Assembly: GCA_001642945.1 (NCBI GenBank)
Contig: LGRT01000005.1
Location: forward strand, 29,460 to 93,459
From: Rhodobacteraceae bacterium SB2
Lineage (GTDB): Bacteria; Pseudomonadota; Alphaproteobacteria; Rhodobacterales; Rhodobacteraceae
Direction of reading: 5' to 3'
Length of the DNA stretch: 64,000 bases
Position 1 is the stretch's first letter. Every line of letters starts with the position of its first letter. The notes beneath the pieces are model-generated. The model saw only the letters and a program-made list of their open reading frames with translations, searched no databases and was not told the origin of the DNA. Position numbers and translations under genes: made by a program. Positions 8,978 through 18,893 of the stretch are shown here, piece after piece.

Positions 8978-10127
8978 TCGCGGGTTTGAAACTGCCGAAT
9001 TCGAAGGCCGCGTTTTGCGCGCTCAAGCCGCGCTGCGGTCGGCGGGGTTGGATGCGATGTTTTTCACAACCGAACCTGAAATACGTTATTTTACGGGCTA
9101 TTTAACCCGTTTTTGGGAAAGCCCATCGCGGCCTTGGTTTTTGGTCCTGCCTCAATCTGGCAAGCCAGTGGCGGTCATTCCATCGATTGGCGCGGCATTG
9201 ATGTCAAAGACCTGGATTACGGATATCAGAACCTGGTCTTCCCCAGATCTAGAGGATGACGGGTTAAGTTTGCTGGCCTCTACGATCAAAGACCGGGTTT
9301 CAAAAGCTGGTCGCATTGCGGTGCCATCGGGGCATGAAACGCATTTGCGCATGCCTTTAAGCGATTTTGAGCGTTTGAAAGCTGCCTTGCCTTTATGCGA
9401 GTTTACCTCTGATCATGGGATTATGCGTTCCCTGCGGATGGTGAAGTCAGAGGCTGAGATTGCTAAAATCAAAACGGCCTGCGAGATTGCCGGCCGCGCC
9501 TTTGATAGGGTGCCCGAGATCGCTCAGCAAGGCAGGCCGTTAGACGCAGTTTTTCGGGGTTTCCAAAGCCTTTGTTTGCAAGAGGGGGCTGATTGGGTGC
9601 CCTATCTGGCAGGGGGCCATGGCCCCTTGGGATATGAGGATGTGATCTCGCCCGCTGGACCAGAGCTATTGCAACCGGGGGATGCGTTGATGCTTGACAC
9701 GGGCTTGGTTCATGATGGGTATTTCTGCGATTTTGATCGGAATTTTGTGGCGGGCAAGCCGGCGCCCGAGCTCAGCGCAGCTTGGGAGAGGTTGTTAGAG
9801 GCTGTTGAGGCGGGCAAAGAAGCGGCGATGCCCGGCAAAACCGCTGCAGATGTGTTTCACGCGATGGATAAAATTGTGACCGGCGGCAAGGGAACCGGCG
9901 ATGCGGGGCGTCTAGGTCATGGGCTTGGCATGCAATTGACCGAATGGCCTTCATTAATCGCATCGGATCAGACCGTTTTACAAGCGGGTATGGTGCTGAC
10001 ATTAGAGCCGGGTATTGCCCTACCCGGGGGCGGTTTGCTGGTGCATGAGGATGATTTTGTCATCCGCGAGGCTGGCCCCGAACAATTGTCGCCCTTGGCC
10101 TCGCTTAGCCTTCCCCGGCTGGATTGA
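8931..10127 (+). CDS. M24-family metallohydrolase (Xaa-Pro aminopeptidase / ectoine hydrolase-like)
   Basis: A 398-residue M24 enzyme with an N-terminal creatinase-type domain and a C-terminal pita-bread domain. All five metal ligands of the family are visible: Asp in MLDTG, Asp in CDFDRNF, His in RLGHGLGM, Glu in TLEPG and Glu in VHEDDF. Such enzymes cleave amide bonds next to imino acids; DoeA/EutD of ectoine breakdown belongs here. The ATG gives a 47-base overlap with the previous gene; a GTG at 8967 would shorten the overlap to 11 bases. Its neighbours suggest an N-acylated or cyclic amino-acid substrate rather than dipeptides. Confidence 0.82.
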   Translation: MSRAFYACLAKPVTPDRGFETAEFEGRVLRAQAALRSAGLDAMFFTTEPEIRYFTGYLTRFWESPSRPWFLVLPQSGKPVAVIPSIGAALMSKTWITDIRTWSSPDLEDDGLSLLASTIKDRVSKAGRIAVPSGHETHLRMPLSDFERLKAALPLCEFTSDHGIMRSLRMVKSEAEIAKIKTACEIAGRAFDRVPEIAQQGRPLDAVFRGFQSLCLQEGADWVPYLAGGHGPLGYEDVISPAGPELLQPGDALMLDTGLVHDGYFCDFDRNFVAGKPAPELSAAWERLLEAVEAGKEAAMPGKTAADVFHAMDKIVTGGKGTGDAGRLGHGLGMQLTEWPSLIASDQTVLQAGMVLTLEPGIALPGGGLLVHEDDFVIREAGPEQLSPLASLSLPRLD

Positions 10128-10876
10128 TGGCTGGGCCGTTTCCCTACGCGTTAGGCCAACCGGTTGGCGCGCGGGCAAATATGGGCCTAATTACGTTACA
10201 AGCCGACGAAACCATTGAATATGATATGCGGCGCTTGATGCCACAACAGGGCGTGGGCTTATACGTTTCGCGTATACGCAGCGCACCAGATGTGACGTCG
10301 GAAACTTTGGCTCAAATGGAACAAGATTTGCCGGCGGCGGCAGGATTGCTGCCTGATCCGATAGATTTTGATGTTGTCGGCTATGGGTGCACGTCGGGAA
10401 CATCGGTGATCGGGACAGAGCGCATTGCTGAATTGGTCAGTCGCAATTGTCGTACAAAACAAGTCAGCGATCCATTGACGGCGTTGATCGCAGCCTGTCA
10501 CGCGATGCAGATCAAACGCCTTGCTGTTTTGTCACCCTACATTGAGGATGTCTCAAAAATATTGCGTCGCCGATTGCTAGAGGCGCATATTGAAACGCCG
10601 CTTTTTGGATCGTTTGAAGAGCCGTTGGAAACCAATGTGGCGCGTATATCTCATAATTCAGTGTTTGAAGCGGCCTGCGCGCTTTGGTCAGATCAAAGCG
10701 TGGAGGCACTGTTCCTATCCTGTACCAACCTTCAAACATTTGAGGCTATTCCGGCGATTGAAGCTGTTATAAACGCGCCCGTTTTATCTTCTAATCAAGT
10801 GCTGGCATGGCACATGCAATCTTTATCTGGATTGTTGGGTTTGCATCACGGGCCAGGGCGGCTGTTCGCACGCTGA
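10127..10876 (+). CDS. Asp/Glu racemase superfamily protein, EutA / maleate isomerase-like
   Basis: A 249-residue member of the maleate isomerase, arylmalonate decarboxylase and EutA group. Both cysteines expected at the active site are present, in GYGCTSGTS and FLSCTNLQT. These enzymes isomerise or racemise small acids through a planar intermediate. Its ATG overlaps the stop of the M24 gene by one base (TGATG), so all three genes form one translational unit. EutA, EutB and EutD families occur together in hydroxyectoine utilisation, but EutC and EutE are absent here, so the substrate is open. Confidence 0.75.
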   Translation: MAGPFPYALGQPVGARANMGLITLQADETIEYDMRRLMPQQGVGLYVSRIRSAPDVTSETLAQMEQDLPAAAGLLPDPIDFDVVGYGCTSGTSVIGTERIAELVSRNCRTKQVSDPLTALIAACHAMQIKRLAVLSPYIEDVSKILRRRLLEAHIETPLFGSFEEPLETNVARISHNSVFEAACALWSDQSVEALFLSCTNLQTFEAIPAIEAVINAPVLSSNQVLAWHMQSLSGLLGLHHGPGRLFAR

Positions 10877-10961
10877 GCTTGGTGGCACCGGTAATTTTGC
10901 ATCGGTCAGAATGCACAGGTAAGACGGTTCCGTTGGAATTTTCCATTTTGATAGTTTTAAG

Positions 10962-10993
10962 AAAAAAAAGGCCGAGACAAAAAAGGCTCGGCC
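10962..10993 (-). terminator. Rho-independent terminator of the LysR gene
   Basis: On the minus strand a perfect seven-pair stem GGCCGAG/CTCGGCC (10970-10976 and 10987-10993) is followed by eight T residues. It lies about 140 bases past the LysR stop codon and faces the convergent EutA-like gene. Confidence 0.85.
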
Positions 10994-11131
10994 AGGTCCA
11001 ACAGGGAGTATAAAAACAATCAAATCGTTTTCGAATTTGCACATAATCTGTGCGGTTTGGTTAATCAATAAGCATTGACCCCAATAGATTGCATGTCCGC
11101 CATGCAAAAAATGCATAGCAAGGTCGTTGAT

Positions 11132-12034
11132 TTACTGCGTAGCGTCTCGCAGTTTTCGGCGATGCTCAATAATTTCAGAAAGAACAAAATCTCGAAAAGC
11201 ATCTATACGTTTTGAATGCCGTAATTCTTCGGGATAGGCCAGATAAACCGGCACTTCTACGCTTTCCAGTTCTGGCAAAACTCTTTTAACACCCTCAAAA
11301 TCTTGGGTAACATAATCGGGCAAAACGCCTATGCCCAGATTGTGTATAACGGCTTGCAAAACGCCGAAATAGTTGTTGACGGTTAACATTGAAGGCAAAT
11401 CATAGGTCATCAGCTTTTGAACGAGCTGCAGCCCTGCACCCACCTGCGCTGATTTTGTGTTTTGACAAATCAACCGATGATGCCGCACATCCTCAATCTG
11501 GGCTGGTTCGCCATGCGTGGCCAAATATTCTGGCGATGCGTAAAGCCGCATACGTACGCTCATCAACCGCTTTCTGATTAAATCAGCCTGGCTTGGTTCT
11601 TTCATGCGAATGGCAACATCGGCTTCGCGCATTGGCAGATCAAGAACCCGTTCTTCGAGCATAAGATCAATTTTCAAATCCGGATAGATCTCGTAAAGTT
11701 TTGGCAGCCGTGGTGCCAACCACAAGGACCCAAAGCCGGTTGTGGTTGTAACTCTAAGTTCTCCAAAAACCTCTTCTTCGCTGTCTCGGATGCGCGCCGC
11801 AGCTGCCTCTAAGCGCTTGTTCATGGAAATTGTCGCGTCAAACAATAATTCGCCTTGTTCGGTCAGAATTAGGCCCCGTGCGTGGCGGTGAAACAGCGTG
11901 GTATTTAGACTTTCTTCGAGCGCACGAATTTGACGACTCACAGCGCTTTGTGACAACCGCAATGTGTCACCTGCGTGCGTTAAACTGCCCGCATCCGCAA
12001 CGGCGTGAAAAATTCTAAGTTTGTCCCAATCCAT
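11132..12034 (-). CDS. LysR-family transcriptional regulator
   Basis: A 300-residue LysR regulator: winged helix-turn-helix at residues about 3-60 (MDWDKLRIFHAVADAGSLT, LSQSAVSRQIRALE) and a two-lobed effector domain from about 90. It is divergent from the indolepyruvate oxidoreductase gene, with a 163-base gap, and convergent with the racemase-like gene. LysR genes often control the divergent neighbour, so it may regulate aromatic 2-oxoacid oxidation; this is inference from position. The effector is not known. Confidence 0.9.
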   Translation of the reverse strand: MDWDKLRIFHAVADAGSLTHAGDTLRLSQSAVSRQIRALEESLNTTLFHRHARGLILTEQGELLFDATISMNKRLEAAAARIRDSEEEVFGELRVTTTTGFGSLWLAPRLPKLYEIYPDLKIDLMLEERVLDLPMREADVAIRMKEPSQADLIRKRLMSVRMRLYASPEYLATHGEPAQIEDVRHHRLICQNTKSAQVGAGLQLVQKLMTYDLPSMLTVNNYFGVLQAVIHNLGIGVLPDYVTQDFEGVKRVLPELESVEVPVYLAYPEELRHSKRIDAFRDFVLSEIIEHRRKLRDATQ

Positions 12035-12197
12035 AAAAGCTACCTGCTTTGCTGCGCGTCTGCGCTGTCTTCATCGCTTTAACAAACCCGCGTGGTGTGA
12101 CGTTACGGCTCAATTTATTTCTAGCTAAGTCAGTGTGCATGACCTATTATCAGTAAATAGAATTGCGCCGCCAAAAGCAAGCCTGGGAGGGAACGCT

Positions 12198-15100
12198 ATG
12201 GGAAGACTTGACGTTTCTTTGGACGATAAATTTGATATTTCCAAACATCAGGTGCTTTTGAACGGCACGCAGGCTCTGGTTCGCTTGATGATCGCGCAGC
12301 GCGCGCGTGATGAGACGAAGGGCTGGAACACCGCGGGCTATGTGACGGGGTATCGCGGCTCTCCGCTGGGCGCTGTTGATTTTCAAATGAAACGGGCTGC
12401 TCAGGCTTTGGATGCGGCCAATATTACGTTTCAGGAAGGCCTGAACGAGGATCTTGCTGCAACAGCGCTTTGGGGCGCGCAACAAGCAGAATTACGCGGC
12501 GAAGGTCTTTATGACGGTGTATTCGGGCTTTGGTATGGCAAGGGCCCCGGGGTTGACCGATCAGGGGATGTGATGCGCCACGTTAATATGGCCGGTACCA
12601 GCGCAAAAGGCGGTGTGATTATGGCGATGGGCGATGATCACACAGGGGAAAGTTCGACCACGCTGCATCAATCTGAATGGGCGATGATGGATGCCCATAT
12701 GCCCATCGTCAGCCCGGCCGGCGTTCAGGAAATTTTAGATTACGGCCATTACGGCTATGAGCTTTCTCGTTTTAGCGGGCTTTGGGTCGGGTTGAAAACG
12801 ATGAAAGATACGGTTGAAGTTACCTCGGTGGTGGATGGCAATCCGCATCGTTTGGCCTTCATAACACCCTCAGTTGAGATGCCCGACAAGGGGCTGAATA
12901 TCCGCTTGATTGACACGCCTGCCGAACAAGAAGAACGCTTATTGACCTATAAGGTCGCCGCAGCCGAGGCGTTTTCGCGCGCGAATAAGATGGATAAGCG
13001 CCTTTTGGGGCAGACCGGCGCCAAAATTGGTTTTGTTGCCGCGGGTAAAAACTGGTTGGATTTGATCCATGCTTTTTCACTGTTGAATATCGATGAGGCA
13101 GAGGCCGAGCGGCGCGGTATTACAGCGTATAAAGTGGGGCAAACATGGCCGCTTGATCAACGCTCGCTTCGCGAATGGGCCGATGGGCTCGATGTGATCA
13201 TTGTTGTGGAAGAAAAGCGCAAACTGATCGAGCCCCAAATCAAAGAGGCTTTGTTTGATGATTTGCAAGGGCGCCGCGTTTATGGCGCGCGCCATGGGCT
13301 GACGGGGGCGCAACTTTTTACGGGAGTGGGCGCATTAGATCCGGTGGAAATTGCTGAAAAACTGGGGCAAATTTTGCGCGAAGAGGGCGCCGCCAGTTCA
13401 GAGGTTTTGGCAGGTATGGCGCAGTTAGAGGCAGCCAAGCGTGCCGATAATGCCAGCGAGACTGCAGCGCGTATTCCTTATTTCTGTGCAGGATGCCCGC
13501 ATAATAGCTCCACCAAGTTGCCCGAGGGTGCCCGCGCTTATGCTGGCATAGGCTGTCATTACATGGCGCAATGGATGGATCGGGAAACGCTCGGCTATAC
13601 CCATATGGGAGGCGAAGGCGCCAATTGGATTGGCGAGTCGGCCTTTTCAACCCGCAAACACGTATTTCAGAATATTGGTGATGGCACTTATAACCATTCG
13701 GGAATTCAAGCGATCCGCGCGGCTGTGGCGGCCGGCACCAACATAACCTACAAAATCCTGTTTAATGACGCGGTCGCGATGACCGGAGGTCAAGGAAATG
13801 ACGGCGGACTTTCCGCCGCTCGGATAGCCCGCGAAGTTCTGGCGATGGGGATTGAAACGGTTGCCCTGGTCTATGATGATAAGGAAGAGCTTGACCTGAG
13901 TGCGTTTCCCAAAGACATCAGCAAAGACGACAGAACGCAGCTGTTATCGGTTCAAAAGAGGCTGTCTGAAACCGAGGGCGTTTCTGTTCTTATTTATGTT
14001 CAAACCTGCGCAGCAGAAAAGCGACGGCGGCGCAAGCGTGGAAAATTCCCTGATCCTAATAAGCGGATTTTTATCAATTCAGACGTCTGTGAAGGTTGCG
14101 GTGATTGCGGTGTTCAATCCAATTGCGTGGCAATCGCGCCTTTGGAAACCGCGTTTGGCCGCAAACGGATGATCGATCAATCCGCCTGCAATAAAGATTT
14201 CAGCTGTGTGAGCGGCTTTTGCCCATCCTTTGTAACATTAGAGGGGGCGACACCCAGAAAAGCGGCCACAACCGCTTTGGATTTGCCCGAGATGCCGCTT
14301 CCCCCACTTGCACCGATTGAGGGAACTTGGAATGTGGTGGTGACGGGCATTGGCGGTACTGGCGTTGTGACTTTGGGTGCGGTGATTGCGCAGGCCGCCC
14401 AGCTTGACGGCAAAGGCGCCGGCATGATGGAGATGGCCGGCTTGGCGCAAAAAGGCGGCGCGGTGCATATCCATTGCCGCTTAGCAGAAAAACCTGCGGA
14501 TATCAGCGCGATACGCGTGGCCACGGGCGAATGTGATGTTTTGATCGGTGGCGATTTAGTGGTCAGCGCCGGCGCTAAAACATTGGGTTTAACGCAGAGC
14601 GGGCGTACCGGAGCAGTGGTGAATTCGCATGAGGCCGTGAGTGGTGAATTTACCCGCGACACCGAATTTCAGATCCCCCATGACCGTTTGAGCCTTTCAT
14701 TAGAGGCGCGCTTGCAAGAAAGATTGGATTTGTTTGATGCCTCAGCCTTAGCCAAGACACTGATGGGGGATTCTATATTCTCGAATATGATGGTGCTTGG
14801 CGGCGCCTGGCAGCGTGGATATTTACCCCTCAGTCATGATGCACTTAAAGCTGCGATCGAGCTCAACGGGGCTGCTGTGGAAAAAAACCTGCATGCATTT
14901 GAGCTGGGCAGATGGGCGGTGTTACACTTGAGCGAAGCGCAGAAACTCTTGGCCCCGAGTTTGATCAAATTGCCGCAAACATTGGATGAAAAAATCGCCA
15001 CCCGCGCGGATCATTTGAAAGCCTATCAAGGCCGCCGGTTGCAAAAGCGCTATTTGGCATTGGTCTCGAAAATCGAAAACCCTGAATTGAAAGAACTGGT

Positions 15101-15605
15101 CGCCAAAGCCTATCACAAGCTTTTGGCTTATAAGGATGAATATGAAGTTGCGCGCCTGCACCGGCTGACCCGCGCCAAGGCCGCAGAGCAATTTGAAAAT
15201 ATTGACCAGATTACCTATCATCTCGCGCCGCCCTTGCTCAGCAAATTAGGCCCTGATGGGCGTCCGTTGAAGCGGCAATTTGGCGCTTGGATTGAAAAAG
15301 TCTTTGGTGTTTTGGCCCTCTTCAAATTTTTACGGGCAACCCCTTTTGATGTGTTTGGCTATAGTGATGAGCGCAGGATGGAGCGAGAGTTGATAAAACA
15401 ATATGAAGCTGATTTGGCCGCGTTCGCCTTTTCGGGTGGGCCGGTTGATACGGCGGCCCTTCAAGAACTGGCTGAATTGCCTTTGCAAATTCGTGGCTTT
15501 GGCCCGGTAAAGTTCTCAAATTATGAAAAAGCCGAAAAGCGGCGCCTTGAATTGCTTGACGTTTTACGCAATTCTCCGCCCATGTTCACGCAGGCGGCAG
15601 AATAA
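12198..15605 (+). CDS. Indolepyruvate:ferredoxin oxidoreductase, fused alpha-beta chain
   Basis: A 1135-residue protein that joins the thiamine-binding alpha part (IorA-like) and the gamma/beta part (IorB-like). It oxidises aryl 2-oxoacids made from aromatic amino acids to acyl-CoA and reduces ferredoxin. Visible parts: pyrimidine domain with VTGYRGSPLG; FCAGCPHNSS; thiamine motif GDGTYNH near residue 494; a cysteine-rich cluster segment CEGCGDC near 630 with CNKDFSCVSGFC; and GIGGTGVVTLG near 712 opening the IorB domain. The start ATG has GGGAGG seven bases upstream; a longer reading lacks a ribosome site. It is divergent from a LysR gene. Confidence 0.92.
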   Translation: MGRLDVSLDDKFDISKHQVLLNGTQALVRLMIAQRARDETKGWNTAGYVTGYRGSPLGAVDFQMKRAAQALDAANITFQEGLNEDLAATALWGAQQAELRGEGLYDGVFGLWYGKGPGVDRSGDVMRHVNMAGTSAKGGVIMAMGDDHTGESSTTLHQSEWAMMDAHMPIVSPAGVQEILDYGHYGYELSRFSGLWVGLKTMKDTVEVTSVVDGNPHRLAFITPSVEMPDKGLNIRLIDTPAEQEERLLTYKVAAAEAFSRANKMDKRLLGQTGAKIGFVAAGKNWLDLIHAFSLLNIDEAEAERRGITAYKVGQTWPLDQRSLREWADGLDVIIVVEEKRKLIEPQIKEALFDDLQGRRVYGARHGLTGAQLFTGVGALDPVEIAEKLGQILREEGAASSEVLAGMAQLEAAKRADNASETAARIPYFCAGCPHNSSTKLPEGARAYAGIGCHYMAQWMDRETLGYTHMGGEGANWIGESAFSTRKHVFQNIGDGTYNHSGIQAIRAAVAAGTNITYKILFNDAVAMTGGQGNDGGLSAARIAREVLAMGIETVALVYDDKEELDLSAFPKDISKDDRTQLLSVQKRLSETEGVSVLIYVQTCAAEKRRRRKRGKFPDPNKRIFINSDVCEGCGDCGVQSNCVAIAPLETAFGRKRMIDQSACNKDFSCVSGFCPSFVTLEGATPRKAATTALDLPEMPLPPLAPIEGTWNVVVTGIGGTGVVTLGAVIAQAAQLDGKGAGMMEMAGLAQKGGAVHIHCRLAEKPADISAIRVATGECDVLIGGDLVVSAGAKTLGLTQSGRTGAVVNSHEAVSGEFTRDTEFQIPHDRLSLSLEARLQERLDLFDASALAKTLMGDSIFSNMMVLGGAWQRGYLPLSHDALKAAIELNGAAVEKNLHAFELGRWAVLHLSEAQKLLAPSLIKLPQTLDEKIATRADHLKAYQGRRLQKRYLALVSKIENPELKELVAKAYHKLLAYKDEYEVARLHRLTRAKAAEQFENIDQITYHLAPPLLSKLGPDGRPLKRQFGAWIEKVFGVLALFKFLRATPFDVFGYSDERRMERELIKQYEADLAAFAFSGGPVDTAALQELAELPLQIRGFGPVKFSNYEKAEKRRLELLDVLRNSPPMFTQAAE

Positions 15606-15665
15606 GCAGGTCTGCTTCGCTTTGTTTTAACGTTGATCCATGCCTGTAAATGGAAGGTGTTTTCT

Positions 15666-16544
15666 TTGCTAAAGCTTCCGCGCATCGCCCGCGACATCAG
15701 TTATTCGTATTCCGCGCAAACAAAAGCCGGTAAAACTGTTATTAAATTGATGGAAAATACCACCGGACGACTTCGCTTGATAAAGCGCGCGCGCGGATAT
15801 GAACAGGAAGTCGCGAATGGGCGTGATTTTTGGCAGGTGATGGTCGAACGATATGGTTTGAGTTTGGATATTGTCGCCGGAGATTTATCGAAAACCCCCA
15901 CATCCGGCCCACTGATTATGATCGCAAATCATCCTTACGGGATTTTAGACGGTTTGATGATGGGGCATATTTTATCGTCGCTCCGGGGAGATTTTCGTAT
16001 TTTGGCGAATACGGTATTTCGAAAGTCGGCAGATTTGCAACGCGTTGTTTTGCCGATTTCCTTTGATGAAACAAAGGATGCTGTTCGTGAAAATCTGGCC
16101 ACTCGAAAAAACGCTTTAGCGTATCTTGCAGACGGGGGCGCAATTGGTGTTTTTCCCGGTGGTACGGTTTCGACAGCCGCAACGCCTTTCGCGCAGCCCA
16201 TGGATCCGGGCTGGAGATCGTTTACAGCGCGCATGATCAGCAAGTCTAATGCGACTGTGCTACCTGTATATTTCGAAGGCCAAACCAGTCGGATGTTTCA
16301 GCTTGCAAGCCATTTACACAACACGCTTCGAATGGGCCTTTTGATAAAAGAGTTTAAAAAACGCATCGATACGCCGGTGCGCGTTGTGGTGGGCGATCCA
16401 ATCACCCAAGAGGATTTAAAAGAATTTTCTACAGATTCGCGGGCGATGATGGATTTTTTGCGTAAAAAAACCTATGAGCTTTCTCCAACGCCGCTTCGAT
16501 CTTATGACTATGGCTTTGAATTTGAAACGCGGCATAAAGCCTAA
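15666..16544 (+). CDS. Lysophospholipid acyltransferase family protein
   Basis: A 292-residue membrane-associated acyltransferase of the PlsC/OlsA-like superfamily. The catalytic His and Asp are in NHPYGILDG and the substrate-binding motif in GVFPGGTVS. It likely acylates a lyso-lipid in the inner membrane, such as a lysophospholipid or an aminolipid precursor; I cannot tell which. No ATG fits. I chose TTG at 15666 because GGAAGG lies eight bases upstream; TTG at 15633 or GTG at 15657 are alternatives. It is 14 bases before murI and may share its transcript. Confidence 0.82.
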   Translation: MLKLPRIARDISYSYSAQTKAGKTVIKLMENTTGRLRLIKRARGYEQEVANGRDFWQVMVERYGLSLDIVAGDLSKTPTSGPLIMIANHPYGILDGLMMGHILSSLRGDFRILANTVFRKSADLQRVVLPISFDETKDAVRENLATRKNALAYLADGGAIGVFPGGTVSTAATPFAQPMDPGWRSFTARMISKSNATVLPVYFEGQTSRMFQLASHLHNTLRMGLLIKEFKKRIDTPVRVVVGDPITQEDLKEFSTDSRAMMDFLRKKTYELSPTPLRSYDYGFEFETRHKA

Positions 16545-16558
16545 GGGGAGCGAAAAGG

Positions 16559-17371
16559 ATGGCAATAGGCATATTTGATTCCGGTCTGGGTGGTCTTACC
16601 GTGTTGGATGCAATCCGCAAGAAACTTCCCGCGCTTCCCTTGGTCTATATGGGTGATAATGCGATGGCGCCTTACGGGGTACGCGATGCCGAGGATGTTT
16701 ACAATTTGACAACGCGCGCGGTTGAAAGGCTCTGGCAAGAGGGCTGTGATTTGGTCATCTTGGCCTGCAATACGGCCTCAGCCGCGGCGCTTAGGCGTAT
16801 GCAAGAGGCCGGGTTGCCCGAACATAAGCGCGTTTTAGGGGTTTTTGTGCCTTTGATTGAGGCTTTGACTGAGCGTCAATGGGGGGATAATTCGCCTCCT
16901 CGACAGGTTACGGTTAAAAATGTCGCGCTGTTTGCAACGCCGGCCACGGTCGCAAGCCGGGCCTTCCAGCGCGAATTGGCCTTTCGAGCGATTGGTGTCG
17001 ACGTAGAGGCGCAATCTTGTGGCGGCGTTGTTGATGCGATTGAAGATGGCGATCTGATCCTTGCCGAGGCGCTGGTGCGCAGCCATGTTCAAGCCTTGAT
17101 GCGCAAAATGCCCACCCCGGATGCCGCGATTTTGGGCTGCACGCATTATCCTTTGATGGATACAATTTTCCAAAATGCACTTGGCGAAAATGTGATAGTA
17201 TATTCACAAGCTGAGCTGGTGGCGGAGAGCCTGCAGGATTATCTGCATCGTCATCCCGATAAATTGGGCCATGGATCGGAAACAAAATTTTTAACCACGG
17301 GTGAACCTGGCCTTGTTTCAGATCGAGCGACGCAGTTTTTAAGGCGGAAAATAATTTTTGAAGCCGCTTGA
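16559..17371 (+). CDS. murI: Glutamate racemase
   Basis: A 270-residue glutamate racemase, which makes D-glutamate for peptidoglycan. The N-terminal [11 protein letters not shown], the first catalytic cysteine in [10 protein letters not shown] and the second in GCTHYPLMD are all present. Length is normal. It follows the acyltransferase closely and is followed by argC 34 bases later, so the three may be co-transcribed. Confidence 0.96.
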   Translation: MAIGIFDSGLGGLTVLDAIRKKLPALPLVYMGDNAMAPYGVRDAEDVYNLTTRAVERLWQEGCDLVILACNTASAAALRRMQEAGLPEHKRVLGVFVPLIEALTERQWGDNSPPRQVTVKNVALFATPATVASRAFQRELAFRAIGVDVEAQSCGGVVDAIEDGDLILAEALVRSHVQALMRKMPTPDAAILGCTHYPLMDTIFQNALGENVIVYSQAELVAESLQDYLHRHPDKLGHGSETKFLTTGEPGLVSDRATQFLRRKIIFEAA

Positions 17372-17405
17372 GCTGACCAAGCGTTGGCGCTAATGAGGAG
17401 CGGAT

Positions 17406-18434
17406 ATGATATATAAAATCGCCATAATTGGGGCTTCAGGCTACACCGGAGCAGAGCTGATCAGATTGATCGCTTCGCATCCTAATCTTGAGATTAAAGC
17501 CCTTGTGGCCAATAGCAAGGCCGGGCAATCAATGCGTCAGGTCTTTCCGCATCTGCGCCATCTTGATTTACCTAACTTGGTGACAATCGACAAAGTTGAT
17601 TTTCAAGGGATCGATTTATGCTTTTGCGCTTTGCCGCACCAGACCTCGCAAGATGTGATCGCAAAGCTGCCAGCCTTTTTGAAAGTGATTGATCTTAGCG
17701 CAGATTTTAGATTGCGCGATCCGCAGGCGTATGAGCAATGGTATAATAGTAAACATCTTGCACCTGATTTACAGCCAGATGCGGTGTATGGTTTGACTGA
17801 GTTTTATCGCGCAGATATCCGCACCGCGCGCTTGGTGGCTGGAACCGGATGCAACGCGGCGACGGGGCAATATATTTTACGGCCTCTGATTAAAGACCGC
17901 GTGATCGATCTTAATGATATAATTTTGGATATGAAATGCGCCGTTTCGGGGGCTGGGCGCGCGCTAAAACAAAACCTGCTGCATGCTGAGTTGTCAGAGG
18001 GGTATAATGCTTATGCGGTTGGCGGCACGCACCGTCATCTGGGGGAGTTTGATCAGGAGTTTTCGGAATTGGCTGGTCGGCCCGTACACATTCAATTCAC
18101 CCCGCATTTGATGCCTGTAAATCGGGGTATTCTTGCCACGGCCTATGTAAAAGGCTCTGCTGAAAATGTGTTCCAAAGTTTAAAGGCAAGTTATGAAAAT
18201 GAACCCTTCATTCAGATGTTAGACTTTGGGCAAACGCCCAGCACGCATGATGTGCGTGGATCAAATTTCGTGCATATTGGCGTGTCAGGGGATCGGATTG
18301 AAGGCCGCAGCATTGTTATTGCGGCGTTAGACAATCTTACCAAAGGCAGCAGCGGGCAGGCCGTTCAAAATGCCAATCTGATGTTGGGTTTGGAAGAAAC
18401 AGCCGGCTTGATGCACGTACCGCTGTTTCCCTAG
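17406..18434 (+). CDS. argC: N-acetyl-gamma-glutamyl-phosphate reductase
   Basis: A 342-residue ArgC, third step of arginine synthesis, reducing N-acetylglutamyl phosphate to the semialdehyde with NADPH. The Rossmann head [15 protein letters not shown] and the catalytic cysteine in GTGCNAATG are clear, as is [15 protein letters not shown] near the C-terminal half. It is followed 15 bases later by ccmE. The argC-ccm linkage is common in Rhodobacterales. Confidence 0.96.
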   Translation: MIYKIAIIGASGYTGAELIRLIASHPNLEIKALVANSKAGQSMRQVFPHLRHLDLPNLVTIDKVDFQGIDLCFCALPHQTSQDVIAKLPAFLKVIDLSADFRLRDPQAYEQWYNSKHLAPDLQPDAVYGLTEFYRADIRTARLVAGTGCNAATGQYILRPLIKDRVIDLNDIILDMKCAVSGAGRALKQNLLHAELSEGYNAYAVGGTHRHLGEFDQEFSELAGRPVHIQFTPHLMPVNRGILATAYVKGSAENVFQSLKASYENEPFIQMLDFGQTPSTHDVRGSNFVHIGVSGDRIEGRSIVIAALDNLTKGSSGQAVQNANLMLGLEETAGLMHVPLFP

Positions 18435-18449
18435 ATACAGGTTGAATTT

Positions 18450-18893
18450 ATGAAAAGCTTGAAGAAGACGCGGCGTATTCAGATTATTATTATTTCTTTT
18501 TTGGCGCTTGCGCTTGCAACAGCTTTGATCGGCTATGCCATGCGCGATGGTATCAATTTCTTCAAATCCCCCAGTGAAGTTTTGGCGGATCCGCCAGATG
18601 CCAGCGAAACCTTCCGCATCGGTGGCTTGGTTGAGGAAGGGTCATTGCAACGCGGGGTCGGCTCTGTGATTAGTTTTAACGTAACTGATGGCGCCGCTAT
18701 CGTGCCCGTTACCTATGAAGGCGTTTTGCCGGATTTATTTGATGAAAACCAGGGAATGATCGGCACAGGAAAATACATTGATAATGTCTTTCAAGCCGCT
18801 GAAATTTTAGCTAAACATGACGAAAACTACATGCCAAAAGAAGTTGTAGATGCCTTGAAAGAGCAGGGTGTCTATCAAGAAACTTCGGATTGA
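18450..18893 (+). CDS. ccmE: Cytochrome c-type biogenesis heme chaperone CcmE
   Basis: A 147-residue heme chaperone of system I cytochrome c maturation. It has a short cytoplasmic start, one transmembrane helix at about residues 10-30, and a periplasmic OB-fold domain. The heme-binding histidine is in LAKHDENYMP at about residue 123, with the conserved tyrosine after it. It takes heme from CcmC and gives it to CcmF/CcmH, whose genes lie downstream after an unusually long gap. Confidence 0.95.
   Translation: MKSLKKTRRIQIIIISFLALALATALIGYAMRDGINFFKSPSEVLADPPDASETFRIGGLVEEGSLQRGVGSVISFNVTDGAAIVPVTYEGVLPDLFDENQGMIGTGKYIDNVFQAAEILAKHDENYMPKEVVDALKEQGVYQETSD

Noticed and set aside
7958..10876. A hydroxyectoine utilisation (eut) operon
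   Set aside because: EutC, EutE and the ectoine transporter are missing, and the PLP enzyme has the diaminopropionate ammonia-lyase motif.
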